Position numbers and translations under genes: made by a program
Assembly: GCF_001654495.1 (NCBI RefSeq)
Contig: NZ_CP015849.1
Coordinates: 2,494,501 to 2,558,500, forward strand
DNA: 64,000 nt
Direction: 5' to 3'
Origin: Streptomyces sp. SAT1
Lineage (GTDB): Bacteria; Actinomycetota; Actinomycetes; Streptomycetales; Streptomycetaceae
Notes under the pieces: model-generated
The model's input: the letters and a program-made list of their open reading frames with translations, nothing else
The model's database searches: none
What the model was told of the DNA's origin: nothing
Part shown: piece after piece, positions 34,855 through 43,855 of the stretch
Position numbering within the stretch: the stretch's first letter is position 1
Layout of the letters: each line of letters starts with the position of its first letter

Positions 34855-36026
34855 GAGGTCACTCCGTACAGGGAGAGCAGGGTGCGCATACGGTCCTCGG
34901 CGAGCCCCGGGTCGGGGAAGAGGCCGAGCCGGTCGGCGAGTTCGTAGGCGCGGGCCAGGTGCGGCAGGGAGCGGGCCGACTGGAGGCCGCCGACCATGGT
35001 GAAGTGGCTCTGGTGCCCGGCCAGCCAGGCGAGCAGGACGACCCCGGTCTTGTAGTAGCGGGTGGGGGTCTCGAACAGGTGCCGGGAGAGGGCCACCGTG
35101 GGGTCCAGCAGGGCGCGGAAGCCCGCCGTGTCGCCGGTGTCCAGGACGCGTACCGCCTCGGCGGCCAGCGGGCCCAGCGGGTCGAAGATGCCCAGCAGGG
35201 CGTGGCTGAAGCCCTGTTCGTCGCCCGCGATCAGCTCCGGGTAGTGGAAGTCGTCGCCGGTGTAGCAGCGCACGCGCTGCGGGAGGCGACGGCGCAGGTC
35301 GATCTCCCGCTGCGCGTCCAGCAGGGAGACCTTGATGCCGTCGACCTTGTCGGGGTGGGCGGCGATGACCTCCAGGAAGGTGCCGGTCGCCGTGTCCAGG
35401 TCCGACGAGCCCCAGTAGCCCTCCAGCGCCGGGTCGAACATGGGGCCGAGCCAGTGCAGGACGACCGGTTCGGCGGCCTGGCGCAGCAGGTGGCCGTAGA
35501 CCTCCAGGTAGTCGTCCGGGCCCTGGGCCGTGGCGGCGAGGGCGCGCGAGGCCATCAGGACGGCCTGGGCGCCCGACTCCTCGACGACGGCGAGCTGTTC
35601 CTCGTAGGCGGCCCGGACCTCGGCGAGGGTGGCGGTCGTGGTGGTCGTGGCGGTCAGCTGGTCCGTGCCGACGCCGCAGGCGATGCGGCCGCCGGTCGCC
35701 TTCGCCTCGGCGGCGGAGCGACGGATCAGTTCGGCCGCCGTGGACCAGTCCAGGCCCATGCCGCGCTGGGCGGTGTCCATCGCCTCGGCGACGCCGAGCC
35801 CGTGGGACCACAGGTGGCGGCGGAAGGCGAGGGTGGCGTCCCAGTCGACGGCGGCGGGCGAGCCGGGGGCGGTGTCGGCGTACGGATCGGCGACGACGTG
35901 CGCGGCCGAGAAGACCGTACGGGAGGTGAAAGCGCTTCCCGGGCCGGAGCGGACCGCGGGCAGGGGCTCGGTGCGCGGTTCGTGGGCGCGCAGGCCGCCG
36001 TGCGCGTCGGGGAGGTACAGGGTCAC
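34851..36026 (-). CDS. Dihydrodipicolinate synthase/KDG aldolase-like family protein
   Basis: 391 residues from GTG 36026 (GTGA overlap with the dehydrogenase gene). A DapA-like barrel longer than the usual ~300: an N-terminal extension of about 50 residues precedes DWDATLAFRRHLWSHGLG. The putative Schiff-base lysine lies in DKVDGIKVSLLD, and CYTGDDFHYPELI follows as in the family. The position that is normally Tyr in the YN-x-P motif reads LHWLGPMF, so the chemistry may differ from that of DapA. Probably an aldolase or dehydratase of a sugar acid. A LacI-type operator sequence lies near its 5' end (35928-35939). Confidence 0.8.
   Translation of the reverse strand: MTLYLPDAHGGLRAHEPRTEPLPAVRSGPGSAFTSRTVFSAAHVVADPYADTAPGSPAAVDWDATLAFRRHLWSHGLGVAEAMDTAQRGMGLDWSTAAELIRRSAAEAKATGGRIACGVGTDQLTATTTTTATLAEVRAAYEEQLAVVEESGAQAVLMASRALAATAQGPDDYLEVYGHLLRQAAEPVVLHWLGPMFDPALEGYWGSSDLDTATGTFLEVIAAHPDKVDGIKVSLLDAQREIDLRRRLPQRVRCYTGDDFHYPELIAGDEQGFSHALLGIFDPLGPLAAEAVRVLDTGDTAGFRALLDPTVALSRHLFETPTRYYKTGVVLLAWLAGHQSHFTMVGGLQSARSLPHLARAYELADRLGLFPDPGLAEDRMRTLLSLYGVTS
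35928..35939. promoter_or_regulatory. Intragenic LacI-type operator sequence
   Basis: GAAAGCGCTTCC inside the DHDPS-like gene, with a perfect AAGCGCTT core identical to the one at 37228-37235 in the promoter region. About 1.3 kb apart; could support looping repression by the divergent LacI regulator, or be coincidence. Confidence 0.45.
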
Positions 36027-37174
36027 AGCGCGACCTCCGGTACGTCGAGGCGGCGGCCCTCGGCGGCGGAGCGCAGGCCCAGTTCGGCGAGCTGGACGCC
36101 GCGGGCGCCGGCCAGCAGGTCCCAGTGGTAGGGGGCGTCGGCGTAGACGTGCCGGAGGAACAGCTCCCACTGGGCCTTGAAGCCGTTGTCGAACACGGTG
36201 TTGTCGGGCACCTCCTGCCACTGGCCGCGGAAGTCCTCGGTGGCGGGGACGTCGGGGTTCCAGACCGGCTTGGGGGTGGCGGAGCGGTGCTGGACGCGGC
36301 AGCGGCGCAGGCCCGCGACGGCCGAGCCCTCGGTGCCGTCGACCTGGAACTCGACGAGTTCGTCGCGGTGCACGCGCACCGCCCAGGAGGAGTTGATCTG
36401 GGCGACGGCACCGCCCTCCAGCTCGAAGATCCCGTAGGCGGCGTCGTCGGCGGTGGCGTCATAGGGCTTGCCCTGTTCGTCCCAGCGCCGCGGGACGTGG
36501 GTGGCGGTGAGCGCCTGCACGGAGGTGACCCGGCCGAACAGCTCGTGCAGCACGTACTCCCAGTGCGGGAACATGTCGGTGACGATGCCGCCGCCGTCCT
36601 CGGTGCGGTAGTTCCAGGAGGGGCGCTGGGCCTCCTGCCAGTCGCCCTCGAAGACCCAGTAGCCGAACTCGCCGCGCACGGACAGGACGCGGCCGAAGAA
36701 GCCGCCGTCGATCAGGCGCTTCAGCTTGAGCAGGCCCGGCAGGAAGATCTTGTCCTGCACGACGCCGTGCCGGATGCCCGCCGCCTCGGCGAGCCGGGCC
36801 AGTTCCAGGGCGCCGTCGAGACCGGTGGCGGTGGGCTTCTCGGTGTAGATGTGCTTGCCCGCGGCGATCGCCTTGCGCAGCGCCTCCTCGCGGGCGGAGG
36901 TGACCTGGGCGTCGAAGTAGATGTCCACGGCCGGGTCGGCGAGGACGGCGTCCAGGTCGGTGGAGAAGTGCTCCAGGCCGTGCTGCTCGGCAAGCGCCTT
37001 CAGCGCGTGCTCGCGGCGGCCGACCAGGACCGGTTCCGGCCACAGCACGGTGCCGTCGCCGAGGTCGAGGCCGCCCTGTTCGCGCAGCGCGAGGATCGAG
37101 CGGACCAGGTGCTGGCGGTGGCCCATGCGCCCGGTCACGCCGTTCATGGCGATCCGCACCGTCTTGCGTGTCAC
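36023..37174 (-). CDS. Gfo/Idh/MocA family oxidoreductase
   Basis: 383 residues from GTG 37174. NAD(P)-dependent sugar or cyclitol dehydrogenase fold: N-terminal RIAMNGVTGRMGHRQHLVRSI (GxxGxxG-like Rossmann loop), YFDAQVTSAREEALRKAIAAGKHIYTEKPTATG (EKP motif with the catalytic-site Lys) and WNYRTEDGGGIVTDMFPHWEYVLHELFG (DxxxH motif of the active site). First gene of a three-gene operon with the DHDPS-like and TIM-barrel enzymes, controlled presumably by the LacI operator about 50 bp upstream. Substrate unknown. Confidence 0.88.
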   Translation of the reverse strand: MTRKTVRIAMNGVTGRMGHRQHLVRSILALREQGGLDLGDGTVLWPEPVLVGRREHALKALAEQHGLEHFSTDLDAVLADPAVDIYFDAQVTSAREEALRKAIAAGKHIYTEKPTATGLDGALELARLAEAAGIRHGVVQDKIFLPGLLKLKRLIDGGFFGRVLSVRGEFGYWVFEGDWQEAQRPSWNYRTEDGGGIVTDMFPHWEYVLHELFGRVTSVQALTATHVPRRWDEQGKPYDATADDAAYGIFELEGGAVAQINSSWAVRVHRDELVEFQVDGTEGSAVAGLRRCRVQHRSATPKPVWNPDVPATEDFRGQWQEVPDNTVFDNGFKAQWELFLRHVYADAPYHWDLLAGARGVQLAELGLRSAAEGRRLDVPEVAL

Positions 37175-37225
37175 GTCAGTGCCCGTCCCTTCGTACGGCG
37201 TACCGCGCCTGCGGCCCCCTGGACA

Positions 37226-37237
37226 GCAAGCGCTTTC
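37226..37237. promoter_or_regulatory. LacI-type operator upstream of the sugar operon
   Basis: GCAAGCGCTTTC with the palindromic core AAGCGCTT (37228-37235), 52 bp before the dehydrogenase start codon. The core matches typical LacI/GalR-family operators. Presumably bound by the regulator at 37683. Confidence 0.65.
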
Positions 37238-37507
37238 TATCCGAGGAGAAGCTAGCCTCTGGACGGCGCCGCAGACAAGGGCGGGCACGGAACGTGTCGG
37301 GCGGGCAGGCAGGCGGATTCGGTGGCGCGGGTGGTGCGGGCGGGGGCGGTGGGGGATCCGGTGGGGTGGGGTGGTCCCGTGCGGTGGAGTGGTGGTCCGG
37401 TGCGGTCGGGTCTCGGTGGGGTCCGCTGCGGGGTTCCGGTGGTCCGGCCCGGCGGGACCCCCTGGTCCGGGTGGGCAGGAGCCGCCGCGCCCTGCGGGCA
37501 TCACCCG

Positions 37508-37547
37508 TCGTACCCCACGGGCAGGGGCCCTCGTACCCTGCGGGCAG
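37508..37547. repeat. Direct repeat TCGTACCCnnCGGGCAG
   Basis: Two copies (37508-37524 and 37531-37547) differ only at the two central bases (CA versus TG). A partial third copy, CCTGCGGGCA, ends at 37500. They lie 135-175 bp upstream of the LacI regulator; each contains a CCC..GGG dyad. Confidence 0.6.
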
Positions 37548-37682
37548 CGCCTGTTGTCCGAGCGGGCGGACGCGGACGTCCCCGGGGGCCGTAAGGTCGG
37601 CACGACACCGCGGCCGGCACCGGCCGTACGGCGGTGGTGTGATCACTCACGACGACGAGCTGCGCGACCGGAGGACGACGAG

Positions 37683-38738
37683 ATGACGGTGACCCTGGCG
37701 GACGTGGCGGCCCGCGCCCAGGTCTCGCCCGCGACGGTGTCGCGCGTGCTGAACGGCAACTACCCCGTCGCCGCGGCCACCCGGGAACGGGTCCTGAAGG
37801 CGGTCGACGAGCTGGACTACGTGCTCAACGGCCCCGCGAGCGCCCTCGCCGCCGCCACCTCCGACCTGGTCGGCATCCTGGTCAACGACATCGCCGACCC
37901 GTTCTTCGGGATCATGGCGAGCGCGATCCAGTCGGAGATCGGCGGTCCGGGCGGCCGGGCCGGCGGCGAACGGCTGGCGGTGGTCTGCAACACCGGCGGC
38001 TCGCCCGAGCGCGAACTCACCTACCTGACACTGCTCCAGCGGCAGCGGGCCGCCGCGGTCGTGCTCACCGGCGGCGCCGTGGAGGACGCGCCGCACGCGG
38101 CGGCGGTCGCGGCGAAGCTGCGCCGGCTCGCGGAGGCCGGCACCCGGGTGGTGCTGTGCGGACGGCCGCCCGTGCCGGACACCGGGGCCGTCACGCTGGC
38201 CTTCGACAACCGCGGGAGCGCGCGGCGGCTGACCGGGCATCTGACCGGTCTGGGCCACCGGCGGCTCGGCTACATCGCGGGTCCGCGCGAGCGCACCACC
38301 ACCCGCCACCGCCTGGAGGGCCACCGCGAGGCCCTGGCGGCGGCCGGCCTCGACGACGACCCCGCGCTCACCGTGCACGGCCGCTTCGACCGCCGCTCCG
38401 GCCACGAGGCCGCGCTGGAACTGCTGCGCCGCGAGCCCTCGCTCACCGCGATCGTCGCCGCCAACGACTCCGTCGCCCTGGGCGCCTGCGCGGCCCTGCG
38501 CGAGTCCGGGCTGCGCATCCCGCAGGACGTCTCCGTCGCGGGCTTCGACGACCTGCCCTTCAGCATGGACGCGGTGCCCTCCCTCACCACCGTCCGCCTC
38601 CCCCTCGCCGAGGCGGGCGCCCGCGCCGGCCGGATAGCCATGGCCCGCGAGGAGCCGCCACCGGGCGGGATCGCCACGGTGCACGGGGAACTGATGGTGC
38701 GGGGGTCGACGGGGGTGCCCCGGAAACAGCGGGGGTGA
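37683..38738 (+). CDS. LacI-family transcriptional regulator of the divergent sugar operon
   Basis: 351 residues, ATG 37683 with GGAGG upstream. LacI HTH/hinge VTLADVAARAQVSPATVSRVLNGNYPVAAATRERVLKAVDELDYVLNGPASALA, then a sugar-binding-type domain (VGILVNDIADPFFGIMASAI; IVAANDSVALGACAALRESGLRIPQDVSVAGFDDLPF). Divergent from the Gfo/Idh/MocA-DHDPS-isomerase operon, whose promoter has an AAGCGCTT operator. Inferred to be its repressor, with a sugar derivative as inducer. A hairpin follows the stop codon at once. Confidence 0.88.
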   Translation: MTVTLADVAARAQVSPATVSRVLNGNYPVAAATRERVLKAVDELDYVLNGPASALAAATSDLVGILVNDIADPFFGIMASAIQSEIGGPGGRAGGERLAVVCNTGGSPERELTYLTLLQRQRAAAVVLTGGAVEDAPHAAAVAAKLRRLAEAGTRVVLCGRPPVPDTGAVTLAFDNRGSARRLTGHLTGLGHRRLGYIAGPRERTTTRHRLEGHREALAAAGLDDDPALTVHGRFDRRSGHEAALELLRREPSLTAIVAANDSVALGACAALRESGLRIPQDVSVAGFDDLPFSMDAVPSLTTVRLPLAEAGARAGRIAMAREEPPPGGIATVHGELMVRGSTGVPRKQRG

Positions 38739-38739
38739 C

Positions 38740-38758
38740 GTGCCGGGCCGCCCGGCAC
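38740..38758 (+). terminator. Hairpin terminator of the LacI gene
   Basis: 8-bp stem GTGCCGGG/CCCGGCAC with a 3-nt loop, starting 2 bp after the stop codon. Confidence 0.6.
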
Positions 38759-38858
38759 CCGCACCGTGCCGGGGTGGCTCGTGCCGGGGTGGCTCCTCAT
38801 CGCGACGGTCACGGCCCGCGGGCGGTCCGGCGCGCCCCTCGTGACAGCCCGGCCGCCC

Positions 38859-38897
38859 GTGCCCGGGTCCGGGCTCGCCGGAGCCGGACCCGGGCAC
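38859..38897 (-). terminator. Terminator of the secreted I36-type gene
   Basis: 14-bp perfect stem (38859-38872 with 38884-38897), 32 bp past the stop at 38929; the inner bases can pair further. It can work in both directions for the two converging genes. Confidence 0.75.
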
Positions 38898-38928
38898 AGG
38901 CGGGGCCTGTTCGTGCGAGGTGCGTGGG

Positions 38929-39293
38929 TTACGGCCGGAGGACGATCGTGTTGATCGGGGTGAGGTCCGTCCACCGCAGGTAGCCGGCCTGGACGGGGAC
39001 GTCGCATCCCGTGCCGTCGGCGCCCCTGCACAGGCTCGCGGTCCAGCCGTCGGTCTGGTTGTTGTACACCCAGTGGTAGTTGTACTTGTTGTGTATCTTG
39101 TGGACCCCCGGGTCCAGAAGATGTCGGTCGGCTTGCCGCTCACCCCGTTCACGCCCTCCGCGTAGACGCACATGGCCCCCACGGGGCAGTCCTCCGACGC
39201 CGCGGACGCCGAGCCCGCTCCGGCACCCAGCAGTCCGGTCGCGAGCGTGATGGATGCGGCGCTTGCCGCGAGTACGCGCTTGAGGCGGTTCAT
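38929..39293 (-). pseudogene. Secreted peptidase inhibitor I36-type protein, frameshifted
   Basis: ATG 39293 (GGAGGG upstream) starts a Sec signal peptide (MNRLKRVLAASAASITLATG...GSASA) and mature part SEDCPVGAMCVYAEGVNGVSGKPTDIFWTRG. The homologous continuation VHKIHNKYNYHWVYNNQTDGWTASL...NTIVLRP is in another frame. The break falls at a run of five C (plus strand, 39105-39109). One more base there would join both parts into a protein of about 120 residues with the Cys pairs of Streptomyces I36 inhibitor-like proteins. Either a real inactivating slip, phase variation, or a sequencing error. Confidence 0.75.
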
Positions 39294-39509
39294 CAAAGTC
39301 CCTCCGTATGGTTCGCTGAACCGTTCCGGCTCTGCCGCCGGTGGTTCGCGGGCCGGTGGTCAACCGGCGCTTGATCGCGCGTCAGCCTAGTGCGGTGTCA
39401 TGTACTCCACAGAGGAGAACACGCCCGGTTCCGCGCACCGGCCGATGAGTTCCGGCACCGGCCCCGGTCTGTCCTGTGTACCGAACGGACAGAGAGCGGG
39501 AGGCATCCC

Positions 39510-40124
39510 ATGCGTGTCGTCGTCACCGAGTTCATCAGCCTCGACGGGGTCGTGCAGGCGCCCGGAGGGCCGCGGGAGGACACCGACGGGGGGTTCGCGC
39601 ACGGCGGGTGGTCGCATCCGTTCTTCGATCCGGAGGTGCTGGGCGGGGCGTTCGCGGCCGGACTTGAGCGGGCGGAGGCGCTGCTGTACGGGCGCCGTAC
39701 CTATCTCACGATGGCCGCGGCCTGGCCCGAGCGGGCCGGGGACCCGTTCGCCGACCGGCTCAACTCGCTGCGCAAGTACGTCGTGTCCGACACCCTCGAC
39801 GACTCCGCGCTGACCTGGGAGAACACCGTACGCGTCCCGGGCGCCGAGGCGCTGGGGAAGGTGCGCGAGCTGCGGGCGTCCGGCGGCGCCGGGGAGCTGG
39901 CGATGATGGGCAGCCCCACCCTGGTGCGGGCGCTCCTGGCCGCGGACCTGGTGGACGAACTGCGGCTCGCCGTGATGCCGGTGCTGCTGGGCGGCGGCAA
40001 GTCGCCCTTCCCCGTGGACGGGGTGCTGCGGACCTGGGAACTGGTGTCGTCGGCCACCGCGAGGACCGGCGCGCAGCTCAATGTGTTCCGGCCCGTGCGG
40101 CAGGCCGCCGGGTCGCCCGCCTGA
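39510..40124 (+). CDS. Dihydrofolate reductase-like (RibD C-terminal) protein
   Basis: 204 residues from ATG 39510, GGGAGG 7 nt upstream. RibD_C/DHFR-fold reductase: MRVVVTEFISLDGVVQAPGG, LLYGRRTYLTMAAAWPE, KYVVSDTLDDSALTWENT, AMMGSPTLVRALLAADLVDELRLAVMPVLLGGGKSPF. Stand-alone versions are common in Streptomyces, bind NADPH and have unknown substrates. Not part of a riboflavin cluster here. Confidence 0.88.
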   Translation: MRVVVTEFISLDGVVQAPGGPREDTDGGFAHGGWSHPFFDPEVLGGAFAAGLERAEALLYGRRTYLTMAAAWPERAGDPFADRLNSLRKYVVSDTLDDSALTWENTVRVPGAEALGKVRELRASGGAGELAMMGSPTLVRALLAADLVDELRLAVMPVLLGGGKSPFPVDGVLRTWELVSSATARTGAQLNVFRPVRQAAGSPA

Positions 40125-40172
40125 CCGGCGGAATCGGTACGGGCGCCCGCGGCGGCGCGTAGGGTCCGGGTC

Positions 40173-40973
40173 ATGAAGCTCGCGTTCTCCACTCTCGGTG
40201 TCCCCGGCCTGCCCGTCCCGGAGGTCCTCGCGCTCGCGGCCACTCACGGCTACGACGGCGTCGAACTGCGCGCCCACCCCGAGGAACCGGTGCACACCGG
40301 CCTCTCCCCGGCCCGGCGGGCGGAGACGGCCGCCCAGTTCGCGGCGGCCGGGGTGGAGGTACTGGCCGTGGCCGGATACGCGCGGGTCGCCGCACCCGGC
40401 GACGACGCTCCCGTGCTGGACGAGATCCGCGCCCTGCTGCGGCTGGCGCACGACCTGGGCGCGGGCGCGGTGCGGGTCTTCCCGGGTGCCGACACCGCGC
40501 TGCCGCCCGAGGAGTCCGACGCCGTCGCGGCCCGGCGGCTGGGCGCCGCCGCCGAGGACGCCGCCGCCCTCGGCGTCCGCATCCTGCTGGAGACCCACGA
40601 CTCGCACCGCACCGGCGCCGACGCGATCCGCGTCCTCGGCCCGGTCGGGCACCGGCAGGTGGGCGCGCTGTGGGACGTGATGCACACCTGGCTCGGTGGT
40701 GAGCAGCCGGCGCAGACCTACGCGGCGCTCGCCCCGCACCTCGGATACGTGCAGGTCAAGGACATCGCGTCGGCCGAGGACACCACACCGCTGCCGCTGG
40801 GCGCGGGCGTGCTGCCGCTCGCCGGGTGCGTGGCGGCGCTGGCCGGCGCCGGCTGGGACGGCTGGCTGTGCTGGGAGTACGAGAAGCGGTGGTACGAGGC
40901 GGCGGCGCCGCTGCCCGGACTGCTCGGGGCGGGACGGGAGTACCTGGACCGGCTGCTCAGCGCGTCGGCGTAG
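40173..40973 (+). CDS. Sugar phosphate isomerase/epimerase (TIM barrel)
   Basis: 266 residues. Xylose-isomerase-like barrel: MKLAFSTLGVPGLPVPEVLALAATHGYDGVELRAHPEE, GAGAVRVFPGAD, VRILLETHDSHRTGADAIRVLG (Glu/His metal ligands), VGALWDVMHTWLGGE and YVQVKDIA. Possible function in sugar or inositol-type metabolism; a substrate cannot be read from sequence. It follows the RibD-like gene by 48 bp on the same strand and ends 15 bp from the convergent GNAT gene. Confidence 0.85.
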   Translation: MKLAFSTLGVPGLPVPEVLALAATHGYDGVELRAHPEEPVHTGLSPARRAETAAQFAAAGVEVLAVAGYARVAAPGDDAPVLDEIRALLRLAHDLGAGAVRVFPGADTALPPEESDAVAARRLGAAAEDAAALGVRILLETHDSHRTGADAIRVLGPVGHRQVGALWDVMHTWLGGEQPAQTYAALAPHLGYVQVKDIASAEDTTPLPLGAGVLPLAGCVAALAGAGWDGWLCWEYEKRWYEAAAPLPGLLGAGREYLDRLLSASA

Positions 40974-40988
40974 CGGGCTCGGGCCGGT

Positions 40989-41666
40989 TCACGCTCCCGT
41001 CCTGGTCCCGCTCCGGTCCTGGTCCCGGTCCGTGCGGGCCGCCCGTTCCGCCGCCCGCCGTACCCGGGCCTCCAGGGCCGCGCGCCGCTCGGGCCATTCC
41101 TCGGCCGTGATCGAGAAGATCGCCGAGTCGCGCAGCCGGCCCTCCTCACCGGGCACCGAGGAGCGGGACCAGTTGCGCAGGACGCCCTCGAAGCGCGCCC
41201 CGACGCTCTCGATCGCGGCGCGGGAGCGGCTGTTGCGGGCGTCGGTCTTCAGGTCGACCCGGGCCACCCGCCACACCTCGAAGGCGTGCCGGAAGAGCAG
41301 GTACTTGGCCTCGGCGTTGATGCCGGTGCCCTGCGCGGAGCGGGCGAGCCAGGTGAAGCCGACCTCGACGGCGTCGAGGCGGTCCTCGTCCCGCCAGCAG
41401 CGCGGCTCCCAGAAGGAGGTGGCGCCGACCGCGCGCCCGGTGGCCAGGGAGATCTGCGCGTAGGGCGCGAGGCGGCCGGTGGCCGCGCGGGCGAGCTGCC
41501 CGTCGATGTAGGCCGCGGTCTCCTCCGCCCGGGGCACCCAGGTGTACGCGTAGGTGCCGCGGTCCTCCTCCGCCGCCACCGCGAGGTCGGCGGCGTGCCG
41601 CTGCCCCAGCGGTTCCAGGCGTACGAGGGTGCCCTCCAGGACCGGGCCGGTCAGAGTGATCGTCAC
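40989..41666 (-). CDS. GNAT N-acetyltransferase (RimJ/RimL-like)
   Basis: 225 residues from GTG 41666. RimJ/RimL-type acetyltransferase: [64 protein letters not shown] (acetyl-CoA loop AQGTGIN) and [30 protein letters not shown]. It probably acetylates a small molecule or protein N-terminus. The C-terminal tail is Arg-rich and of low complexity. Convergent with the isomerase gene. Confidence 0.88.
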   Translation of the reverse strand: MTITLTGPVLEGTLVRLEPLGQRHAADLAVAAEEDRGTYAYTWVPRAEETAAYIDGQLARAATGRLAPYAQISLATGRAVGATSFWEPRCWRDEDRLDAVEVGFTWLARSAQGTGINAEAKYLLFRHAFEVWRVARVDLKTDARNSRSRAAIESVGARFEGVLRNWSRSSVPGEEGRLRDSAIFSITAEEWPERRAALEARVRRAAERAARTDRDQDRSGTRTGA

Positions 41667-41806
41667 GCCTGGAGTGTGGCGTACGGGTCCGGTGGCGTCG
41701 ACCGTGTTTCGGCCGGTGGGCGCGTCGGCGGCTCTTGCCCGACCGTCGTTGCCCGGTCGTCGTCGTTGCCCGGCCGCTCCTGCCCGGCGGGCTTCGCCGG
41801 GGCGGG

Positions 41807-42790
41807 TCAGACCCGCGGCGAGGCGACAGGGACCGTGGCCCCGTCCGGCGCGGGGGCGCCCGCAGCCGTCTGTGCGGGAACGTCCGCCTGGGCGCCCCCC
41901 GCGCTCTCCGTACGCGCCTCCGCGCCGCCGCCCCTCCTCCCCGGTGCGAGCGACGTCAGTGCCACGCCGCCCACCAGCAGGGCCGCAGCGCACCAGCGCA
42001 GGGGGGTGACGGACTCGCCCAGGAAGAGGGCCGCCGCCGACATGCCGAAGACCGGGACCAGCAGGGAGAACGGGGCGACGGTGGAGGCGGGGTGGCGGCG
42101 CAGCAGCCAGCCCCAGGCGCCGAAGCCGAACACGGTGGTGACCCAGGCGACGTAGAGGACCGTGCCCGCGCCCTGCCAGTCCAGGCCGCGCAGGGCGGCG
42201 AGGTCCTGGGAGGGGCCCTCGGTCAGCAGGGAGAGGCCGAGCAGCGGCAGGACCGGGACGGTGCTCACCCAGACCATGAAGTTCAGGGAGTCCGGCGGGG
42301 CCGCCTTGCGGGTGAGGACGTTGGAGACGCCCCAGCAGGCCGCGGCGACGACGACCAGGACGAAGGCGCCCAGCGGTCCCGTGGTGCCCTCGTCCACGGC
42401 GGCGACGGCGATCCCGGCGAGCGCCACGCCCATGCCGGCCAGCCGCAGCCGGGTGGGGCGCTCGCCGAGGGCGGCGAAGGCGAACAGGGCGGTGAACACC
42501 GCCTGGATCTGGAGCACCAGGGAGGACAGCCCGGCGGGCATCCCGTGGTCCATGCCGACGAACAGCAGACCGAACTTGGCGACGCCGAGCACCAGCCCCA
42601 CGCCCACGATCCACTTCCAGGCCACCTTGGGCCGGCCCACCAGGAAGACGGCGGGCAGCGCCGCGGCCAGGAAGCGCAGGGCCGAGAACAGCAGCGGCGG
42701 GAAGTGGCCGAGGCCGACCTCGATGACGGTGAAGTTGACGCCCCAGGCGGCGGCGACGAGGACGGCGAGGAGGACGTGGGGTGGTCGCAT
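41807..42790 (-). CDS. EamA/DMT-family transporter
   Basis: 327 residues, ten hydrophobic segments in two EamA repeats ([59 protein letters not shown]). Predicted metabolite or amino acid exporter in the cytoplasmic membrane. The C-terminal 50 residues are an Ala/Gly/Pro-rich cytoplasmic tail. Divergent from a LysR regulator, with a LysR-type palindrome in the shared promoter region, the classic arrangement for regulator-controlled exporters. Confidence 0.9.
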   Translation of the reverse strand: MRPPHVLLAVLVAAAWGVNFTVIEVGLGHFPPLLFSALRFLAAALPAVFLVGRPKVAWKWIVGVGLVLGVAKFGLLFVGMDHGMPAGLSSLVLQIQAVFTALFAFAALGERPTRLRLAGMGVALAGIAVAAVDEGTTGPLGAFVLVVVAAACWGVSNVLTRKAAPPDSLNFMVWVSTVPVLPLLGLSLLTEGPSQDLAALRGLDWQGAGTVLYVAWVTTVFGFGAWGWLLRRHPASTVAPFSLLVPVFGMSAAALFLGESVTPLRWCAAALLVGGVALTSLAPGRRGGGAEARTESAGGAQADVPAQTAAGAPAPDGATVPVASPRV

Positions 42791-42833
42791 GCGTCGAGGA
42801 TCACTCGCCCGGACCGTGTAGCACCAGCGATGA

Positions 42834-42857
42834 TTGCTGCACTGTTGGATGCAGCAA
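42834..42857. promoter_or_regulatory. LysR-type operator between eamA-like and lysR-like genes
   Basis: TTGCTGCA-N8-TGCAGCAA, perfect 8-bp arms containing the T-N11-A LysR box, in the 131-bp divergent region. Confidence 0.75.
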
Positions 42858-42921
42858 CGCTAACCGGTCGGAGCGTCGCCCGCGGGGCGGCGGCCGGCCG
42901 CGCCGTCCTGTGGGAGGAACC

Positions 42922-43845
42922 GTGCTCGATCTCCAGCGCCTGCGCGCCCTGCACGCCGTGTCCGTGCACGGGACGGTGGGGGCGGCGGCCACCGCGCTCG
43001 GCTACACCTCCTCGGCGGTGTCCCAGCAGATCGCCAAGCTGGAGCGGGAGACCAGGACCGTCCTCCTGGAGCGCGAGGGGCGCGGGGTGCGGCTCACCGA
43101 CGAGGCGCACCAACTGGTTGCGGCCGCGCGGGAGTTGCTGGCGATCGTGGAGCGGGCGGAGACCGAGCTGGAGGAGCGGCGCGGGGTGCCGTCCGGGCGG
43201 CTGGCCATCGCGGCGTTCGCCTCGGCGGCGCGCGGGCTGCTGCCGGGCGTGCTCGCCGACCTGGCGCGGCGGCACCCCGCGCTGGACGCCCGGCTCAGCG
43301 AGGTCGACCCGCATCTGTCGGTGGATCTGGTCGCCAAGGGTGCCGTGGACCTGGCCGTGGCGCACGACTGGGACATCGCGCCGCTGCCCGCGCCTGCCGG
43401 GGTGGAGCAGGCGGCCGTCGGGGACGACGTGTGCGATCTGCTGGTGCCGGCCGGGCATCCGTTCGCGGGGCGGAGCGCGGTGCGGCGCGCGGAGCTGGGC
43501 GGGGAGCGGTGGATCTGCCAGCCGCCGGGCCGGGTCTGCCACGACTGGCTGCTGCGCACGCTGCGCGCCGCCGGGCACGAGCCGGACGTCGTCCACCAGG
43601 CCGACGAGAACCCGACGCTGGTCGCGTTGGTCGCCGCGGGCCTCGGGGTGGCGCTGATCCCGCGGCTGGGCCGGGGGCCGCTGCCGGCGGGGGTCGTCGA
43701 GGTGGCGCTCGACCCCGTGCCCGTACGGCATCTGTACGCGCTGTGGCGCGCGGGGGCGGCCCGGCGGCCGGCCATCGCGGAGACCGTCCGCACCCTGCGG
43801 GAGCACTGGCCGGCGGTGTCGGCGCACACGCCACGGGCCGTCTGA
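42922..43845 (+). CDS. LysR-family transcriptional regulator
   Basis: 307 residues from GTG 42922 (GGAGG 5 nt upstream). N-terminal winged HTH LDLQRLRALHAVSVHGTVGAAATALGYTSSAVSQQIAKLERET, and a LysR substrate domain (SGRLAIAAFASAARGLLPGVLADLARRHPALDARLSEV). It should control itself and the divergent EamA exporter through the palindrome at 42834-42857; the inducer is likely the exported metabolite. Confidence 0.92.
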   Translation: MLDLQRLRALHAVSVHGTVGAAATALGYTSSAVSQQIAKLERETRTVLLEREGRGVRLTDEAHQLVAAARELLAIVERAETELEERRGVPSGRLAIAAFASAARGLLPGVLADLARRHPALDARLSEVDPHLSVDLVAKGAVDLAVAHDWDIAPLPAPAGVEQAAVGDDVCDLLVPAGHPFAGRSAVRRAELGGERWICQPPGRVCHDWLLRTLRAAGHEPDVVHQADENPTLVALVAAGLGVALIPRLGRGPLPAGVVEVALDPVPVRHLYALWRAGAARRPAIAETVRTLREHWPAVSAHTPRAV

Positions 43846-43855
43846 GCCCTCCGGC

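Larger units (their letters stand above)
37175..37682. other. Divergent intergenic region with GT-rich simple sequence
   Basis: 508 bp between the sugar operon and its divergent LacI regulator. It holds the operator at 37226-37237, then from about 37320 to 37450 a strand-biased GGTGG/CGGTG-rich stretch, then two near-identical 17-mers. No gene was found. Confidence 0.55.
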
